64,000 nt of DNA from Enterococcus phoeniculicola ATCC BAA-412 (GTDB lineage Bacteria; Bacillota; Bacilli; Lactobacillales; Enterococcaceae). A model generated the notes under the pieces. That model ran no database searches, had not been told where the DNA came from, and saw nothing but the letters and a program-made list of their open reading frames with translations. The first letter of the stretch is position 1. Each line of letters begins with the position of its first letter. Positions 37,277 through 49,412 of this stretch are shown here, piece by piece. The position numbers and the translations under genes were made by a program. Location: contig NZ_ASWE01000006.1 of assembly GCF_000407505.1 (NCBI RefSeq), forward strand, positions 16,793 to 80,792, written 5' to 3'.

Positions 37277-39088
37277 CTACTTGTTTACATATTCTTCAGT
37301 TAATTCTAAGAATTCAGTGACATCACTTAAGACTCTGTCGATTCCTGCTTGCCAGAAGTCTGGTTTTGTTAAATCAACATTTAAGTGTTTCTCTGCAAGT
37401 TCTTCTGTCGTCATAGAAGCAGTATCTCTTAATAAAGCGATATATTGATCTTCAAAGCCTTCACCTTGTTGATTTGCATAAGCGTAGATACCCATACTAA
37501 ATAGATAGCCAAAGGTATAAGGGAAGTTGTAGAAAGGAACGTCATCAATAAAGAAGTGTAGTTTTGCCGCCCAGAAATGTGGATGGTAGCTAGCTAAGCT
37601 ATCTTGATAGCTCTCTTTTTGAGCAGCAACCATTAACTCTGTAATTTTCGCTTCAGATACAAGTCCTTTTTGACGTGCTTGATAGAAACTATTCTCAAAA
37701 ATAAATCGTGCATGAATGTTCATAAACATAGCAATTGCATTTTGCATTTTTGTATCTAGAAGATTGATTTTTTCTTCTTTCGTTTGAGCTTCTTTTAATG
37801 TTGCATCGGCTACAATTAATTCAGCAAAGGTACTAGCAGTCTCTGCAACGTTCATAGCATAATCACGATTAAGCTCAGGAAGATCCCACATAACCTCACT
37901 ATGGAATGCATGACCTAACTCGTGGGCAAGTGTTGCGACTTCATTTACAGAATTACTATAAGTCATAAAAATACGTGATTCTTGTGATTCAGGTAAGCCT
38001 GTACAATACCCGCCAGGGCGTTTTCCAGGACGGTCTTCTGCTTCAATCCAGCTGTTATCAAAGGCTTTTTTAGCAAATGTTGCCATTTTTGGGCTGAACT
38101 TCCCAAAGTTTTCAATAATAAATTCGGCTGCTTGGTCGAATGTATAGGTTTTTTCTTTTAAATCGCCAAGAATAATTGGCGCATCCTGATCCTGCCACTC
38201 CATTTTTTCTTTCCCAAATAATTGAGCTTTTCTTGTTAAAAAGTCAATGATTGGCTGTTTGTTTTGTTGGATGGTATCCCACATAACATCTAAAGTTTCT
38301 TTTTTCAGACGGTTGTACTCTAGCGGCTGTTTTAAATAATCTGTTACTCCATGCAGTTTATAAGTGGCAAGGCGGAAGCCATCCAAATGGTTCAAGGTGT
38401 CCGCAAAAACAGGTGCTTTTTCTGACCATGCAGCTTCCCATTTTTCAAAAAGCTCTTTTCGAACGTTTGCGTCTGGATCTCCCATCATTTTATTAAACGC
38501 TTGACCAGCTGAAAGAGAGACGGTTTCTCCATCTTTACCAGTAAAAGGTATGGTAATTGAGGCAACAATAGTATCATAATGTTCGCTCCATGCATTTAAT
38601 CCGTCAAGAGAAAGCGTGTTGATGATATTTTCTTCTGTTTCTGAAAGTAGTTCGTTTCCATCTCGGCGAATTTCGCTTAGACGAAAAGCAAGTGGAGATA
38701 AGCTGTCGACTGCAATTAATTTAGCCCATTCGGCATCAGAAATAGCAGTTAATTTTTTTGAAAAAATCGTTTGAGATAATTGGAACTCAGGCGATAAACT
38801 TGTTAAATCACCATATAGAATTTTTGCTTTTGTATCGTTTACGTTTGCAGAGGTTAATGCTGTAATAAAGCTCCCACATTGTGAGAATCCCTCTGAAATA
38901 GATTCAGCTAATTGGATGATTTCTAATAAACCTTGGTAATCAGAGTCATTGTTAGCTTCCCATGTAGTTACCTTTTCGTGATGGTGCTTGATTTGTTCTT
39001 CAAGAGTTTCCAGCCGTTGTTTTAAATCGGTGGATTCACTACCTCCTGAAAAAATAGATTCTAAATCCCAAATTAAAGAATAAGACAT
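37277..39088 (-). CDS. pepF: Oligoendopeptidase, M3 family (PepF-like)
   Basis: This 603-residue cytoplasmic zinc peptidase has HELGHAFHSEV as its HExxH site and a downstream glutamate-bearing helix. It would digest oligopeptides of roughly 7-20 residues. The second ATG (39088) is seven bases from GGGAG and preferred over the first (39094), which is one base away. Full length, monocistronic, ended by a strong terminator. Confidence 0.9.
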   Translation of the reverse strand: MSYSLIWDLESIFSGGSESTDLKQRLETLEEQIKHHHEKVTTWEANNDSDYQGLLEIIQLAESISEGFSQCGSFITALTSANVNDTKAKILYGDLTSLSPEFQLSQTIFSKKLTAISDAEWAKLIAVDSLSPLAFRLSEIRRDGNELLSETEENIINTLSLDGLNAWSEHYDTIVASITIPFTGKDGETVSLSAGQAFNKMMGDPDANVRKELFEKWEAAWSEKAPVFADTLNHLDGFRLATYKLHGVTDYLKQPLEYNRLKKETLDVMWDTIQQNKQPIIDFLTRKAQLFGKEKMEWQDQDAPIILGDLKEKTYTFDQAAEFIIENFGKFSPKMATFAKKAFDNSWIEAEDRPGKRPGGYCTGLPESQESRIFMTYSNSVNEVATLAHELGHAFHSEVMWDLPELNRDYAMNVAETASTFAELIVADATLKEAQTKEEKINLLDTKMQNAIAMFMNIHARFIFENSFYQARQKGLVSEAKITELMVAAQKESYQDSLASYHPHFWAAKLHFFIDDVPFYNFPYTFGYLFSMGIYAYANQQGEGFEDQYIALLRDTASMTTEELAEKHLNVDLTKPDFWQAGIDRVLSDVTEFLELTEEYVNK

Positions 39089-39199
39089 AAACATACTCCC
39101 TTCAAAAGTTTATTTACTACCAGTCTATAGTATAGCAATAAAATTCGAGAAATGATTGTTCTTTTTTGAAAAATTGGTAATATAGAGTGGAGGTGTATG

Positions 39200-39706
39200 A
39201 TGAAAACAATAAAAAAACAAATGAAGAATGGAAACTTTTATTTAGGTATTGCCTTTGTCGTCATGGTGATTCTCTTTTATAGCTCTTCTCAAACCTATGA
39301 GCAGCAATCCCAGATTTCGTTATTAGAAAAAGTTTTGAAAAATCAGCCATTTAAAGAATTTTTTGAAACGATTTCGTTTGTCTATGCAGGAGATGAAGTG
39401 AGTGTGAAAGCACGCGGATATTTCAAATTTGTGGAATTCTTTGTTCGAAAAGGGGCTCATTTTGGAACATATTTTATTATGGGAGGAAGCCTATTTTTGG
39501 GACTATATCCACGATTGAAAGTCCGATGGCTTCCAGCAGTTCTTGCGTGGCTTTGTGCGACTGGTTATGCGGGATTGGATGAGTTTCATCAAATGCTAAC
39601 AGGTGGACGAACCCCCTTGTTTCAAGATGTTGCACTTGATTCTTGTGGGGCGCTTACGGCCGTTGTTTTATGCGTAATTATTCATACTTGGCGCAAAAAG
39701 AGATAA
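39200..39706 (+). CDS. VanZ-like family membrane protein
   Basis: The protein is 168 residues with four hydrophobic segments. Family landmarks are FVRKGAHFGTYFIMG and the TGYAGLDEFHQMLTGGRTPLFQDVALDSCGA region in short motifs (DEFHQ, GRTP, DV..D). ATG 39200 is six bases after GGAGG; ATG 39197 is also possible. The role is unknown and it should not be read as glycopeptide resistance, since no van genes are near. Confidence 0.85.
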   Translation: MKTIKKQMKNGNFYLGIAFVVMVILFYSSSQTYEQQSQISLLEKVLKNQPFKEFFETISFVYAGDEVSVKARGYFKFVEFFVRKGAHFGTYFIMGGSLFLGLYPRLKVRWLPAVLAWLCATGYAGLDEFHQMLTGGRTPLFQDVALDSCGALTAVVLCVIIHTWRKKR

Positions 39707-39917
39707 ACGTTGTCCATTTTAAACTTTGGTAAAAATTCAATAAGCATGTATAATGAAAGAGCAGGCTACCGAGCGGTTCTTTCTTTTTCTATGAAGTTTT
39801 ATAGAATGATTTTTGGTTTACAGATGAGTAGAAAAAATAGAGATAATGCTCTGATAGTGAGTTGAAATAGTATAGTTAGTAAAACTTTATAACTGAAGTG
39901 AAAGGACGGAAGGCAAG

Positions 39918-40643
39918 ATGTCAGGACATAGTAAATGGAGTAATATTCAAGGAAGAAAAAATGCACAGGATGCAAAACGTGGGAAAATATTTCAAAAGCT
40001 TTCTCGCGAAGTGTACATGGCAGCAAAAGCAGGCGGAACGGATTCGGCGTTGAATCCGGCTCTTAGATTAGCAGTAGACAAAGCTAAAGCGGCCAATATG
40101 CCCAATGACAATATAGATCGGGCAATAAAAAAAGCAGACAGCTCAGCAGAAAATACAAATTATGATGAAATTATCTATGAAGGATATGGACCTGGTGGTG
40201 TGGCTATACTTGTGTATGCCTTGACTGATAATCGAAATCGAACTGCAACGAATGTCCGTGTAGCTTTCACACGTAATGGAGGCTCTCTGGGAGAAACTGG
40301 ATCTGTTAATTATTTGTTTGACCGAAAAGGATATATTGCAATTGAACGAAAGAATTTAACAGTGAATGAGGATCAGATGTTTGAAGATGTATTAGAAGCT
40401 GGAGCAGAGGATTTACTTGTATCCCCAGAAGTCTTTGAAATCTACACAGCACCAGAAGAGTTTGTTCAGGTACGAGAATCACTGGAAAAGTCAGGGTTTC
40501 ATTTGGCTCAGGCAGAACTAACGATGGTTCCGCAAACTACGATTTCATTAACGGAAGAACAACAAATACAATTGGAACGTCTTGTAGATAAATTAGAGGA
40601 TGATGACGATGTGTCTGAAGTATTTACTTCTGCTGAAGAATAA
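39918..40643 (+). CDS. yebC: YebC/PmpR family protein
   Basis: This 241-residue protein has the hallmark start [14 protein letters not shown] and the acidic end. The family was annotated as transcriptional regulators; recent work links members to translation of proline-rich stretches. It starts at ATG 39918 after AAAGGA and is monocistronic. It converges on ldt across a shared terminator. Confidence 0.9.
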   Translation: MSGHSKWSNIQGRKNAQDAKRGKIFQKLSREVYMAAKAGGTDSALNPALRLAVDKAKAANMPNDNIDRAIKKADSSAENTNYDEIIYEGYGPGGVAILVYALTDNRNRTATNVRVAFTRNGGSLGETGSVNYLFDRKGYIAIERKNLTVNEDQMFEDVLEAGAEDLLVSPEVFEIYTAPEEFVQVRESLEKSGFHLAQAELTMVPQTTISLTEEQQIQLERLVDKLEDDDDVSEVFTSAEE

Positions 40644-40650
40644 TTGAAAA

Positions 40651-40698
40651 AAGAAAAGAAGCATTCTTTCTGAGTTTCAGAATGAACGCTTCTTTTTA
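40651..40698. terminator. Shared terminator between yebC and ldt
   Basis: AGAAGC/GCTTCT with inner CTGA/TCAG has T runs on both sides, between converging genes. Confidence 0.65.
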
Positions 40699-42111
40699 TT
40701 AGAATACCAATACAGGTGTTCCGTTTTCAACTGCTGCATATAATTCTTTCATGACACCAGGAGGCGTATTTACACATCCGTGAGAACCACGTGTTTTCCA
40801 TAGTTCACCACCATATTCAGGTTGCCAGTCAGAGTCATGAATTCCGACGCCAGTCCAATCAATAGGCATCCAGTAATTTACAGGACTTGCATATTTTGAA
40901 CCGTCATCATTTAAGCCGCGAAGAGTAGCATTTAACTCGTGATTCCATACATAGAATACACCAGGAGGGGTTGGAGTAGTAGGTTTTCCTGTAACGACAT
41001 CTGTCTCTAATACAAGTGCCCCATCTTTGTAAAACCACATATGTTGATTTTGTAAATCAACTTCAATATATGTGTTGCCAACTAACGCATGGTCAGCTGT
41101 TGTACTTCCCTGGACAATCGGGCTGCGTGTGAAATCTTTCCCTGACATAATTGCATCTTTCAATGCAGCTGCTTCTTGATCCACTTGAATAGTCCAACTA
41201 TATGAACCTGCTGGTACACTCACTTCACCCCGACGTGTGCTGTTGAATGTCGTTGGGTTTGAGCTAGTATTATAAAGTGTAGCTAAATTATTTACATATT
41301 CGGTTATTTTTTCGTTGTTTAATGAAATATCTGTATCAGATGATTCAATCCAGTCCATAATCGTTTCGGTAGGAACAACAAATGAAACACCGTTGATTGT
41401 ATAAGTTGCTTTTACTTGTGCGATTTTATTTGCTCGTTCTATCTCTTTTTTAAGATCCTCATCTTCAGAGGTCACATTCGGTTTTGAACGAAATTCTTTT
41501 AAATCAATTGTTTCTTTTCCTTCTGTTGCCGTTTGAGTGATAGAAGCAATTGCTTCATCTACATTAATAGCCGTTCCTATTTTTTCTTTTTGAATAGAAA
41601 AACCACTGTCTGTTCGAATCACCTTTGCATCCTCAGATTCAGAACGAGAGGCATTTAATTTGGTTAAATCATCTTTAATGGAATTAACTGAATTCGTTAA
41701 TTTCTCTTGATTCACATCCAAAGTATTCAAAGTTTCCTTTTCAGCTGCAGAAACATAAGAAACCGCCCAACTCCAAGGACTTTGTTTTTGTCTGAGATTT
41801 TCAAGCTCTTTTGTGAAATCAAGATTTACCCCTAAATCAGATTTTTTTATTTCTTTCCAAAGTTGACCATCTTCATTTATAGTGAATGTTTCAGAAGCAT
41901 ATTTTTCTTTTAATGCTGTTTTTGCTTCATCAATAGTTAAATTACTGACATCTACACTATTTACTTCGGTCTTAGGTAAGAAATGACTTGTATAATAAAT
42001 GCTGCGGTAGGTATAACCGCTAACAAGTAAAACTAGAATACCTAAAACAACTATTAAACTAATTTTTTTTATTTTTCCCTGCTTTTTTGTACGAGCGCCG
42101 CCTCTTGTCAT
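40699..42111 (-). CDS. ldt: L,D-transpeptidase with PG-binding domains (Ldtfm-like)
   Basis: This 470-residue type II membrane protein has a transmembrane helix at about 17-35. Two PG_binding_4-like regions and a C-terminal YkuD domain follow. The active site GIHDSDW...RGSHGCVNTPP gives catalytic Cys446. Length and layout match Enterococcus faecium Ldtfm. Ldtfm forms 3-3 cross-links and bypasses penicillin-binding proteins when activated. The start follows AGGAG. An extended -10 (TGCTATTAT) lies upstream on the minus strand. Confidence 0.92.
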   Translation of the reverse strand: MTRGGARTKKQGKIKKISLIVVLGILVLLVSGYTYRSIYYTSHFLPKTEVNSVDVSNLTIDEAKTALKEKYASETFTINEDGQLWKEIKKSDLGVNLDFTKELENLRQKQSPWSWAVSYVSAAEKETLNTLDVNQEKLTNSVNSIKDDLTKLNASRSESEDAKVIRTDSGFSIQKEKIGTAINVDEAIASITQTATEGKETIDLKEFRSKPNVTSEDEDLKKEIERANKIAQVKATYTINGVSFVVPTETIMDWIESSDTDISLNNEKITEYVNNLATLYNTSSNPTTFNSTRRGEVSVPAGSYSWTIQVDQEAAALKDAIMSGKDFTRSPIVQGSTTADHALVGNTYIEVDLQNQHMWFYKDGALVLETDVVTGKPTTPTPPGVFYVWNHELNATLRGLNDDGSKYASPVNYWMPIDWTGVGIHDSDWQPEYGGELWKTRGSHGCVNTPPGVMKELYAAVENGTPVLVF

Positions 42112-42301
42112 AATATATGAACTCCTTGATTATATAAATTTAGAGTATACCGTAATTAATAATAGCATAGTTGACGGAAAAAGCGATGTTTTTGCTTAAA
42201 AAACAATAAAAGATTAAGAAACATTTAGTAAGTGATAAAATTTTTTTGAAATTTTTCTGCCTATTACAACTAATAAATAATCATACGAATTTTTAGTTTG
42301 T

Positions 42302-42351
42302 AAAAAAATGAATCAGAAAATTTTTGTAAAATAAAAATTTTCTGATTCATT
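42302..42351 (-). terminator. Terminator of ldh
   Basis: Near-perfect 19-bp arms (42307-42325 with 42333-42351) are followed on the minus strand by T residues. Confidence 0.85.
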
Positions 42352-42369
42352 ATTTATAAAGGCAATAGA

Positions 42370-43353
<984 letters not shown>

Positions 43354-43449
43354 CTAGTATTTGTTTTTTCTTCATTATGTTAACATCTCTACAAGGTTCT
43401 GTCACGTAATAAGCCGATAAAATGTAACAGTTTTTTTTGTTGTACTAAT

Positions 43450-43463
43450 TGTAAAAGCTTACA
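43450..43463. promoter_or_regulatory. Palindrome upstream of ldh, candidate operator
   Basis: TGTAAAAGCTTACA has TGTAA/TTACA arms. It resembles cre and Rex sites only partly, because the central CG of cre is missing. The other side faces the pth-mfd promoter (TGTTATACT extended -10 at 43577-43585). Confidence 0.3.
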
Positions 43464-43685
43464 TGTGCGATTTTTCACTATTCTTTGGCAGCACAGTTTT
43501 CAGAAGTTTTTTCATAACTTTTCTATAAGTTTATTTGTTCTTCTAGAATTGGATATAACCATTACAGCGCTTCCTGTGTTATACTGGTGAATAGAAAAGA
43601 ATAGAAAAGGCTACATAACTGGATGGTTTTTCGACCAATCCAGTATTTTGTGTTGCAAATGACAGAAATAAGTGAGGAATTTTTT

Positions 43686-44246
43686 ATGAAAATGATTGTT
43701 GGATTGGGAAATCCTGGGACGAAATATCAAGAAACAAAACATAATATTGGTTTTATGGTCATTGACCGTTTAGCGCAAAAATATAAGGCTACGTTCAAAA
43801 AAAATCCATTTGAAGCGGAGGTAGCAGAATTTTTTATTGATGGTGAAAAAATTCTACTAGTGAAGCCGATGACGTTTATGAATGAATCTGGTCGGGCAGT
43901 GGGACCCTTGATGACTTATTTCGGTATTTATCCTGAAGAGCTGCTAGTTATCTATGATGATTTAGATTTAGCAATTGGGAAAATTCGCTTACGTCAAAAA
44001 GGAAGTGCTGGAGGACATAATGGAATAAAGAGTCTGATCTCTCACTTAGGCGATAATGTTTTTGATCGTATTAAAGTGGGCATTGGGCGGCCTGAAGGGA
44101 AAAAAACAGTGGTTAATCATGTACTAAGCGGGTTTTCTAAAGAAGATCAGCCTTTAATTGAAGCAAGTATTGACAAGTCAGTTGAAGCATGTGAATACAG
44201 ATTAGCCGGACACTCATTTATAGATACGATGAATCAATTTAATTAG
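43686..44246 (+). CDS. pth: Peptidyl-tRNA hydrolase
   Basis: This 186-residue enzyme releases tRNA from dropped peptidyl-tRNA. GLGNPGTKYQETKHNIG (catalytic His), KPMTFMNESG and YDDLDL are intact. ATG 43686 follows GTGAGG. The frame upstream to 43623 holds a hairpin (ACTGGAT/ATCCAGT, 43618-43644) and is leader, not coding. It begins the pth-mfd-yabM-rqcP run. Confidence 0.95.
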   Translation: MKMIVGLGNPGTKYQETKHNIGFMVIDRLAQKYKATFKKNPFEAEVAEFFIDGEKILLVKPMTFMNESGRAVGPLMTYFGIYPEELLVIYDDLDLAIGKIRLRQKGSAGGHNGIKSLISHLGDNVFDRIKVGIGRPEGKKTVVNHVLSGFSKEDQPLIEASIDKSVEACEYRLAGHSFIDTMNQFN

Positions 44247-44262
44247 GAAGGGGGAGAGCAGT

Positions 44263-47200
44263 TTGGATATTATTCAATTATTCAATAAAAATCCTTTCAT
44301 TCAACAATGGGTACAAGAATTGAAAGAAAAGGCACCCCGTCAATTACTAACAGGGCTATCTGGCTCTGCCAAAACATTAACAATGGTGAGTGCGTATAAA
44401 AAATTAAAAAAGATGACGGTTGTCATTACACCCAATTTGTATTATGCCAATCAGTTGGTAGAAGATTTACATCATGTATTGCCGCCGGAAGAAATCTTCT
44501 TATTCCCGGTTGATGAGGTCATGTCAGCAGAAATGGCTTTCTCCTCTCCAGAAGCACGTGCGGAAAGAGTTGTGACGTTAAATGCGCTTGTCAGTAAGAA
44601 AAAAGGAATTTATGTTTTACCTGCTGCAGCGTTGCGAAAATTTCTTCCAGAGAAGAAAACGTGGCTTGATTATCAAATTCGTTGGGAGATTGGCGGTACG
44701 ATTGACAGTAAAGCCATTGCACAGCAGCTTGTTCTCATGGGGTATGAACGCCAAGCAATGGTTGGAAAACCGGGTGAATTTAGTATTCGTGGAAGCATTA
44801 TAGATGTCTATCCGTTGACTACTGACTATCCTGTTCGTGTGGAGTTGTTTGATGATGAAATTGATTCTATGCGATATTTTGAAGCAGATACTCAGCGTTC
44901 TGTTGAAACCATTAAGGAAACCTTTATTTTACCAACATCAGATTTAGTATTTTCATCAGATGATTTACAATATGGAGTAGGTCGATTAGCAGAAGCTTTG
45001 GAAAAACGACTGGCTGTTACGAAAGAGAAAACAGAAAAAGAATTTTTGATTGACTATTATGGTCAGCTAAGTACCGGATGGCAGTCAGGAATTCCTGGGG
45101 AACAAGCAAATTATTACACGGATTTTCTATATAAAACGAAAACAACAATCTTTGATTATTTTGAAAAAAATACGTTGGTCTTTGTGGATGACTATCCAAG
45201 GATTTTAGAAACAAGTCGTGAAATGGATCGTGAAGAAGCAGAATGGCAAACACAAAAGATTGAAGAAGGTCGTATTTTTTCTGAACAGCATTTCGGTCAT
45301 GATGTACACCAATTGTTGAATAAAGAAAACTACCCAACAAGTTATTTTTCATTATTTCAAAAAGGAATGGGTAATTTACGATTTCAACAAATATATAATT
45401 TTCAATATCGATCAATGCAACAGTTCTTTGGTCAAATGCCTCTATTAAAAACAGAAATGGATCGTTGGAAAAAACAGGGACATACCGTCGTTGTATATGT
45501 TTCAACAAAAGAACGTTTGCGAAAAATTGAAGAAATGTTTCGTGATTTTGAAATACAATCTGTTCAAACTACTGCAGACAAGCTCTTAACTGGAAAAATT
45601 CAATTAGTAGAAGGTAGCTTACAAACGGGTTTTGAATTGCCGCAGGAGAAGCTCGTTGCAATTACTGAAAAGGAAGTTTTCCAAAAAACAGCCAAAAAGA
45701 GGACGCGTAGACAAAGTATTTCAAATGCAGAACGTTTGAAAAGCTATAGTGAGCTAAAATCAGGGGACTATGTGGTTCATGCTAATCACGGAATTGGGAA
45801 ATATATTGGTATGCAAACGCTCGAGGTTGATGGGGTTCACCAAGATTACCTCACTATTTTGTATCAAAATGAAGATAAATTATTTATTCCAGTGACACAG
45901 TTAAACTTAATCCAAAAATATGTGGCTTCAGAAGGAAAGTCTCCCCGTGTAAACAAGCTTGGTGGAAGTGAATGGAGTAAAACCAAACGAAAAGTTACTT
46001 CTAAGATTGAAGATATTGCAGATGATCTGATTCAATTGTATGCAAAAAGAGAGGCTGAAACAGGCTACGCTTTTGGTCCAGACGACGCGTATCAAAAAGA
46101 GTTTGAGGATGCTTTTGCGTATTCAGAAACAGATGACCAGCTAAGAAGTACTGCTGAAATCAAACATGATATGGAGAAGCCTAAACCGATGGATCGTTTA
46201 TTGGTGGGCGATGTTGGCTATGGAAAGACAGAAGTCGCCTTGCGAGCAGCATTTAAAGCAATAAAAGAAAATAAACAAGTCGCTTTTCTTGTTCCTACGA
46301 CAATTTTGGCACAGCAACATTATGAAACGATGTTGGAAAGATTCGAGAATTTCCCTGTAAATATTGGCTTATTGAGCCGTTTTCGAACAAAAGCACAACA
46401 AAAAGAGACTATTGAAGAGTTGCGCACAGGTCAAATAGATATTGTTGTGGGGACGCATCGGATTTTGTCTAAGGACATCGAGTTTAGCGATTTAGGGCTG
46501 TTAATTATTGATGAAGAGCAGCGTTTTGGTGTGAAGCACAAAGAACGGTTGAAACAGCTGCGATCAGAGGTAGACGTATTAACGCTAACAGCTACTCCGA
46601 TTCCTCGAACACTACATATGTCTATGCTAGGTGTTCGTGATTTGTCTGTGATTGAAACGCCTCCTGAGAACCGTTATCCGATTCAAACCTACGTTATGGA
46701 AAAGAATCCGGGAGCGATTCGTGAAGCTATTGAAAGAGAAATGGGGCGAGGTGGACAGATTTTTTACCTGTATAATCGTGTAGATACGATTGATCAGAAG
46801 GTAGAAGAGCTTCAAGCGTTGGTTCCTGATGCCCGAATTACATTTGCCCACGGACAGATGACAGAAGTTCAACTAGAAAATACACTTTTTGATTTTATTG
46901 AAGGGCAGTATGATGTGCTGGTCACAACGACGATTATAGAAACGGGTGTAGACATTCCAAATGCCAACACATTATTTGTTGAAAATGCAGATTACATGGG
47001 CTTATCCACGCTGTATCAATTAAGAGGAAGAGTGGGGCGAAGCAATCGTGTAGCGTATGCCTATTTTATGTATGAACAACAAAAGATTTTAAATGAAGTA
47101 AGTGAAAAACGCCTGCAGGCAATCAAAGACTTTACAGAGCTTGGTTCAGGATTTAAAATTGCCATGCGTGACTTGTCTATACGTGGTGCAGGAAATCTCT

Positions 47201-47790
47201 TAGGTGCACAACAACATGGGTTTATTGACGCAGTAGGTTTTGACATGTATTCACAAATGCTGTCAGAGGCTGTTGCACGTAAGCAAGGGAAAAATACACA
47301 AGTAGAGAAAACCACGGTAGAGATTGATTTAGGCGTAGATGCGTATGTTCCTTCTACCTATATTGAAGATGAACGACAAAAAATTGAGATTTATAAACGA
47401 ATACGTGAATTGGAAAATCAGGAAATGCTGGAAGAACTTGAAGCAGACCTGCTTGATCGATTTGGAGAGTATCCAGAAGAAGTTGCTCACTTGCTTACGA
47501 TTGGTCAAATGAAAATGGATGGAGATCGTGCACTATTGGAAACTGTACGAATCCAAGGTCTGACGATTAAAGTTGTATTAAGTAAGGCTGGAACAAAATC
47601 TTATTCCGTAGAACAATTATTTGAAGCATTGACTGCAACCAAAATGAAAGCTGGTCTAGGTGTTGAAAAAGAAAAAATGACCATCAAACTGACCATCTCT
47701 CGCGGGATGAGTGATGCAGTATGGTTACAGGAGACGGCTAGTTTTATAAAAGCGTTACGTCAACAAAAATACGTTTCTAAAGAAGCGTAG
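44263..47790 (+). CDS. mfd: Transcription-repair coupling factor Mfd
   Basis: This 1175-residue ATP-dependent translocase removes stalled RNA polymerase and recruits UvrA. A UvrB-like N-terminal part, the polymerase-interaction region near HANHGIGKYIGM, and the RecG-like motor (GDVGYGKTEVA, DEEQRFG, TATPIPRTL) are all present. It starts at TTG 44263 after a GGGGGAG site, 16 bp from pth. Confidence 0.95.
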   Translation: MDIIQLFNKNPFIQQWVQELKEKAPRQLLTGLSGSAKTLTMVSAYKKLKKMTVVITPNLYYANQLVEDLHHVLPPEEIFLFPVDEVMSAEMAFSSPEARAERVVTLNALVSKKKGIYVLPAAALRKFLPEKKTWLDYQIRWEIGGTIDSKAIAQQLVLMGYERQAMVGKPGEFSIRGSIIDVYPLTTDYPVRVELFDDEIDSMRYFEADTQRSVETIKETFILPTSDLVFSSDDLQYGVGRLAEALEKRLAVTKEKTEKEFLIDYYGQLSTGWQSGIPGEQANYYTDFLYKTKTTIFDYFEKNTLVFVDDYPRILETSREMDREEAEWQTQKIEEGRIFSEQHFGHDVHQLLNKENYPTSYFSLFQKGMGNLRFQQIYNFQYRSMQQFFGQMPLLKTEMDRWKKQGHTVVVYVSTKERLRKIEEMFRDFEIQSVQTTADKLLTGKIQLVEGSLQTGFELPQEKLVAITEKEVFQKTAKKRTRRQSISNAERLKSYSELKSGDYVVHANHGIGKYIGMQTLEVDGVHQDYLTILYQNEDKLFIPVTQLNLIQKYVASEGKSPRVNKLGGSEWSKTKRKVTSKIEDIADDLIQLYAKREAETGYAFGPDDAYQKEFEDAFAYSETDDQLRSTAEIKHDMEKPKPMDRLLVGDVGYGKTEVALRAAFKAIKENKQVAFLVPTTILAQQHYETMLERFENFPVNIGLLSRFRTKAQQKETIEELRTGQIDIVVGTHRILSKDIEFSDLGLLIIDEEQRFGVKHKERLKQLRSEVDVLTLTATPIPRTLHMSMLGVRDLSVIETPPENRYPIQTYVMEKNPGAIREAIEREMGRGGQIFYLYNRVDTIDQKVEELQALVPDARITFAHGQMTEVQLENTLFDFIEGQYDVLVTTTIIETGVDIPNANTLFVENADYMGLSTLYQLRGRVGRSNRVAYAYFMYEQQKILNEVSEKRLQAIKDFTELGSGFKIAMRDLSIRGAGNLLGAQQHGFIDAVGFDMYSQMLSEAVARKQGKNTQVEKTTVEIDLGVDAYVPSTYIEDERQKIEIYKRIRELENQEMLEELEADLLDRFGEYPEEVAHLLTIGQMKMDGDRALLETVRIQGLTIKVVLSKAGTKSYSVEQLFEALTATKMKAGLGVEKEKMTIKLTISRGMSDAVWLQETASFIKALRQQKYVSKEA

Positions 47791-47807
47791 AAAGAGAAGG
47801 GATTTTG

Positions 47808-49412
47808 ATGGCACAAAAGGAAATGCAAAGAATGATGCAAGGGGCCTTTGTACTTACAGCTGCTTCTTTTATCGCGAAGTTGTTAAGTGCCATCTATCGC
47901 GTCCCTTTTCAAAATGCGGTAGGCGATGAGGGATTTTATGTATATCAGCAAGTCTATCCAATCTATGGGATTGCGATGACACTAGCACTTTCTGGACTTC
48001 CTCAGTTTCTTTCAAAATATATAGCAGAAAAAGAGACACCAAAAGAACAAAAAGAAGCCTTGAATCAGTTGTTTCCACTTGTTTTCTGGTGTGCAGTGAG
48101 TTTGTGGGCACTCTGCTTTTTTGGAAGTGGTTTATTAGCAAATTTGATGGGAGATTTTGAACTGGCGCCTTTGATTCAAGTCGTTTCCTTTACCTTTTTG
48201 CTTGTTCCGGGACTCTCTTATTATCGAGGGAACTTTCAGGGAAGATTATTAATGGTTCCTACAGCTGTTTCTCAAGTACTGGAACAATTAGTTCGTGTAG
48301 GAATTATCCTATCTGCTGCAGGTGCTTTTCACAGCTTAGGACTGACTATTTATCAGACAGGTGCAATGGCCATGAGTGGCGCCTTTTTTGGTGGAAGCTG
48401 TGCCCTGCTGTCATTAATTTATTACGAAAAAAAAATTCATGGTGGCGCACTAAGCTTAAAAAATTTTTCCATCAGCCAACGACCAAAAAAGAAACTTGTT
48501 CGCCGATTTCTTATAGAAGGAGGACTTCTTTCCATCTATAGCGGCTACTTGATCTTTTTTCAATTGCTAGACTCTTTTCTAGTGACAAACGGATTGGAAA
48601 TTTATGGATTAACGGATCAAGCTGCGAGAGTGGCAAAAGGGGTTTATGACCGAGGACAGCCGCTGGTTCAACTGGGGCTAGTAATTGCTACGGCGCTAAG
48701 CGCCACGTTCTTACCTGCTCTAACACGCTATCTTATACAGACGAATAAAAAACAATTTCATCAGTCTGCCCGCATTTATTTAAGGTTGACAGTTAGTTTA
48801 GCTATGGCAGCTTCTGTGGGCTTAGCCTTGCTGCTTCCATATATCAATTATGCATTGTTTAAAGACTATTCAGGAAGTGCACCTTTAACCGTATTTGTCT
48901 TTTCAGTAGGGTTGATGGCTACTATACAGGCGTATCAAAGTATTGCGCAAAGCCGAAACTGGTTTCGGATGCCATTAAAAGCCGCTGGATGGGGCTTGTT
49001 GGTTAAGGCACTTGGAACAATCAGTTTGACGGCAGTTATGGGCACGATTGGTGCAAGTTTTGCTACGTTAGGTGGGCTGGCAAGTACATTGATTTATCTT
49101 GTTCGGTACTCAGAAAAAGAGTTGAATGGTTTTTGGAAGGAACGTCATTTTGGGCGAACGTTTCTTATCTGTATAGCTGGGATGTCACTTAGTTTACTTA
49201 CTTATTACGGAATAATAGAAGTTTTTGTGGGCGCAATTAATCATCGCTCGACAGCGCTTGTTGTCAGTTTGATTGGTGTATTTTTAGGGGCAAGCTGTTT
49301 CATTTTTCTGGCGATTCGTTTAAAATTATTCACTATAAGAGAGTGGTTAATGATTCCGTTTGGAAAAAAATTATTAAAAATAAATGTAAGAAAAAAGAGG
49401 GATAGTATATGA
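47808..49412 (+). CDS. MOP/MVF-superfamily flippase (YabM/SpoVB-like)
   Basis: This 534-residue membrane protein has about 14 predicted helices and the opening [25 protein letters not shown]. It belongs to the polysaccharide/lipid-linked oligosaccharide flippase group. The position after mfd equals yabM of Bacillus. The transported lipid is not known from sequence; lipid II or a wall-polymer precursor are both possible. It overlaps rqcP by 4 nt. Confidence 0.85.
   Translation: MAQKEMQRMMQGAFVLTAASFIAKLLSAIYRVPFQNAVGDEGFYVYQQVYPIYGIAMTLALSGLPQFLSKYIAEKETPKEQKEALNQLFPLVFWCAVSLWALCFFGSGLLANLMGDFELAPLIQVVSFTFLLVPGLSYYRGNFQGRLLMVPTAVSQVLEQLVRVGIILSAAGAFHSLGLTIYQTGAMAMSGAFFGGSCALLSLIYYEKKIHGGALSLKNFSISQRPKKKLVRRFLIEGGLLSIYSGYLIFFQLLDSFLVTNGLEIYGLTDQAARVAKGVYDRGQPLVQLGLVIATALSATFLPALTRYLIQTNKKQFHQSARIYLRLTVSLAMAASVGLALLLPYINYALFKDYSGSAPLTVFVFSVGLMATIQAYQSIAQSRNWFRMPLKAAGWGLLVKALGTISLTAVMGTIGASFATLGGLASTLIYLVRYSEKELNGFWKERHFGRTFLICIAGMSLSLLTYYGIIEVFVGAINHRSTALVVSLIGVFLGASCFIFLAIRLKLFTIREWLMIPFGKKLLKINVRKKRDSI

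Noticed and set aside
39200..39706. Glycopeptide resistance gene vanZ
   Set aside because: VanZ-like proteins are widespread; no vanA/B-type ligase or other van genes are near.
43450..43463. A true catabolite (cre) or Rex site before ldh
   Set aside because: The palindrome lacks the central CG of cre and one arm deviates from Rex, so it is listed only as a candidate operator.
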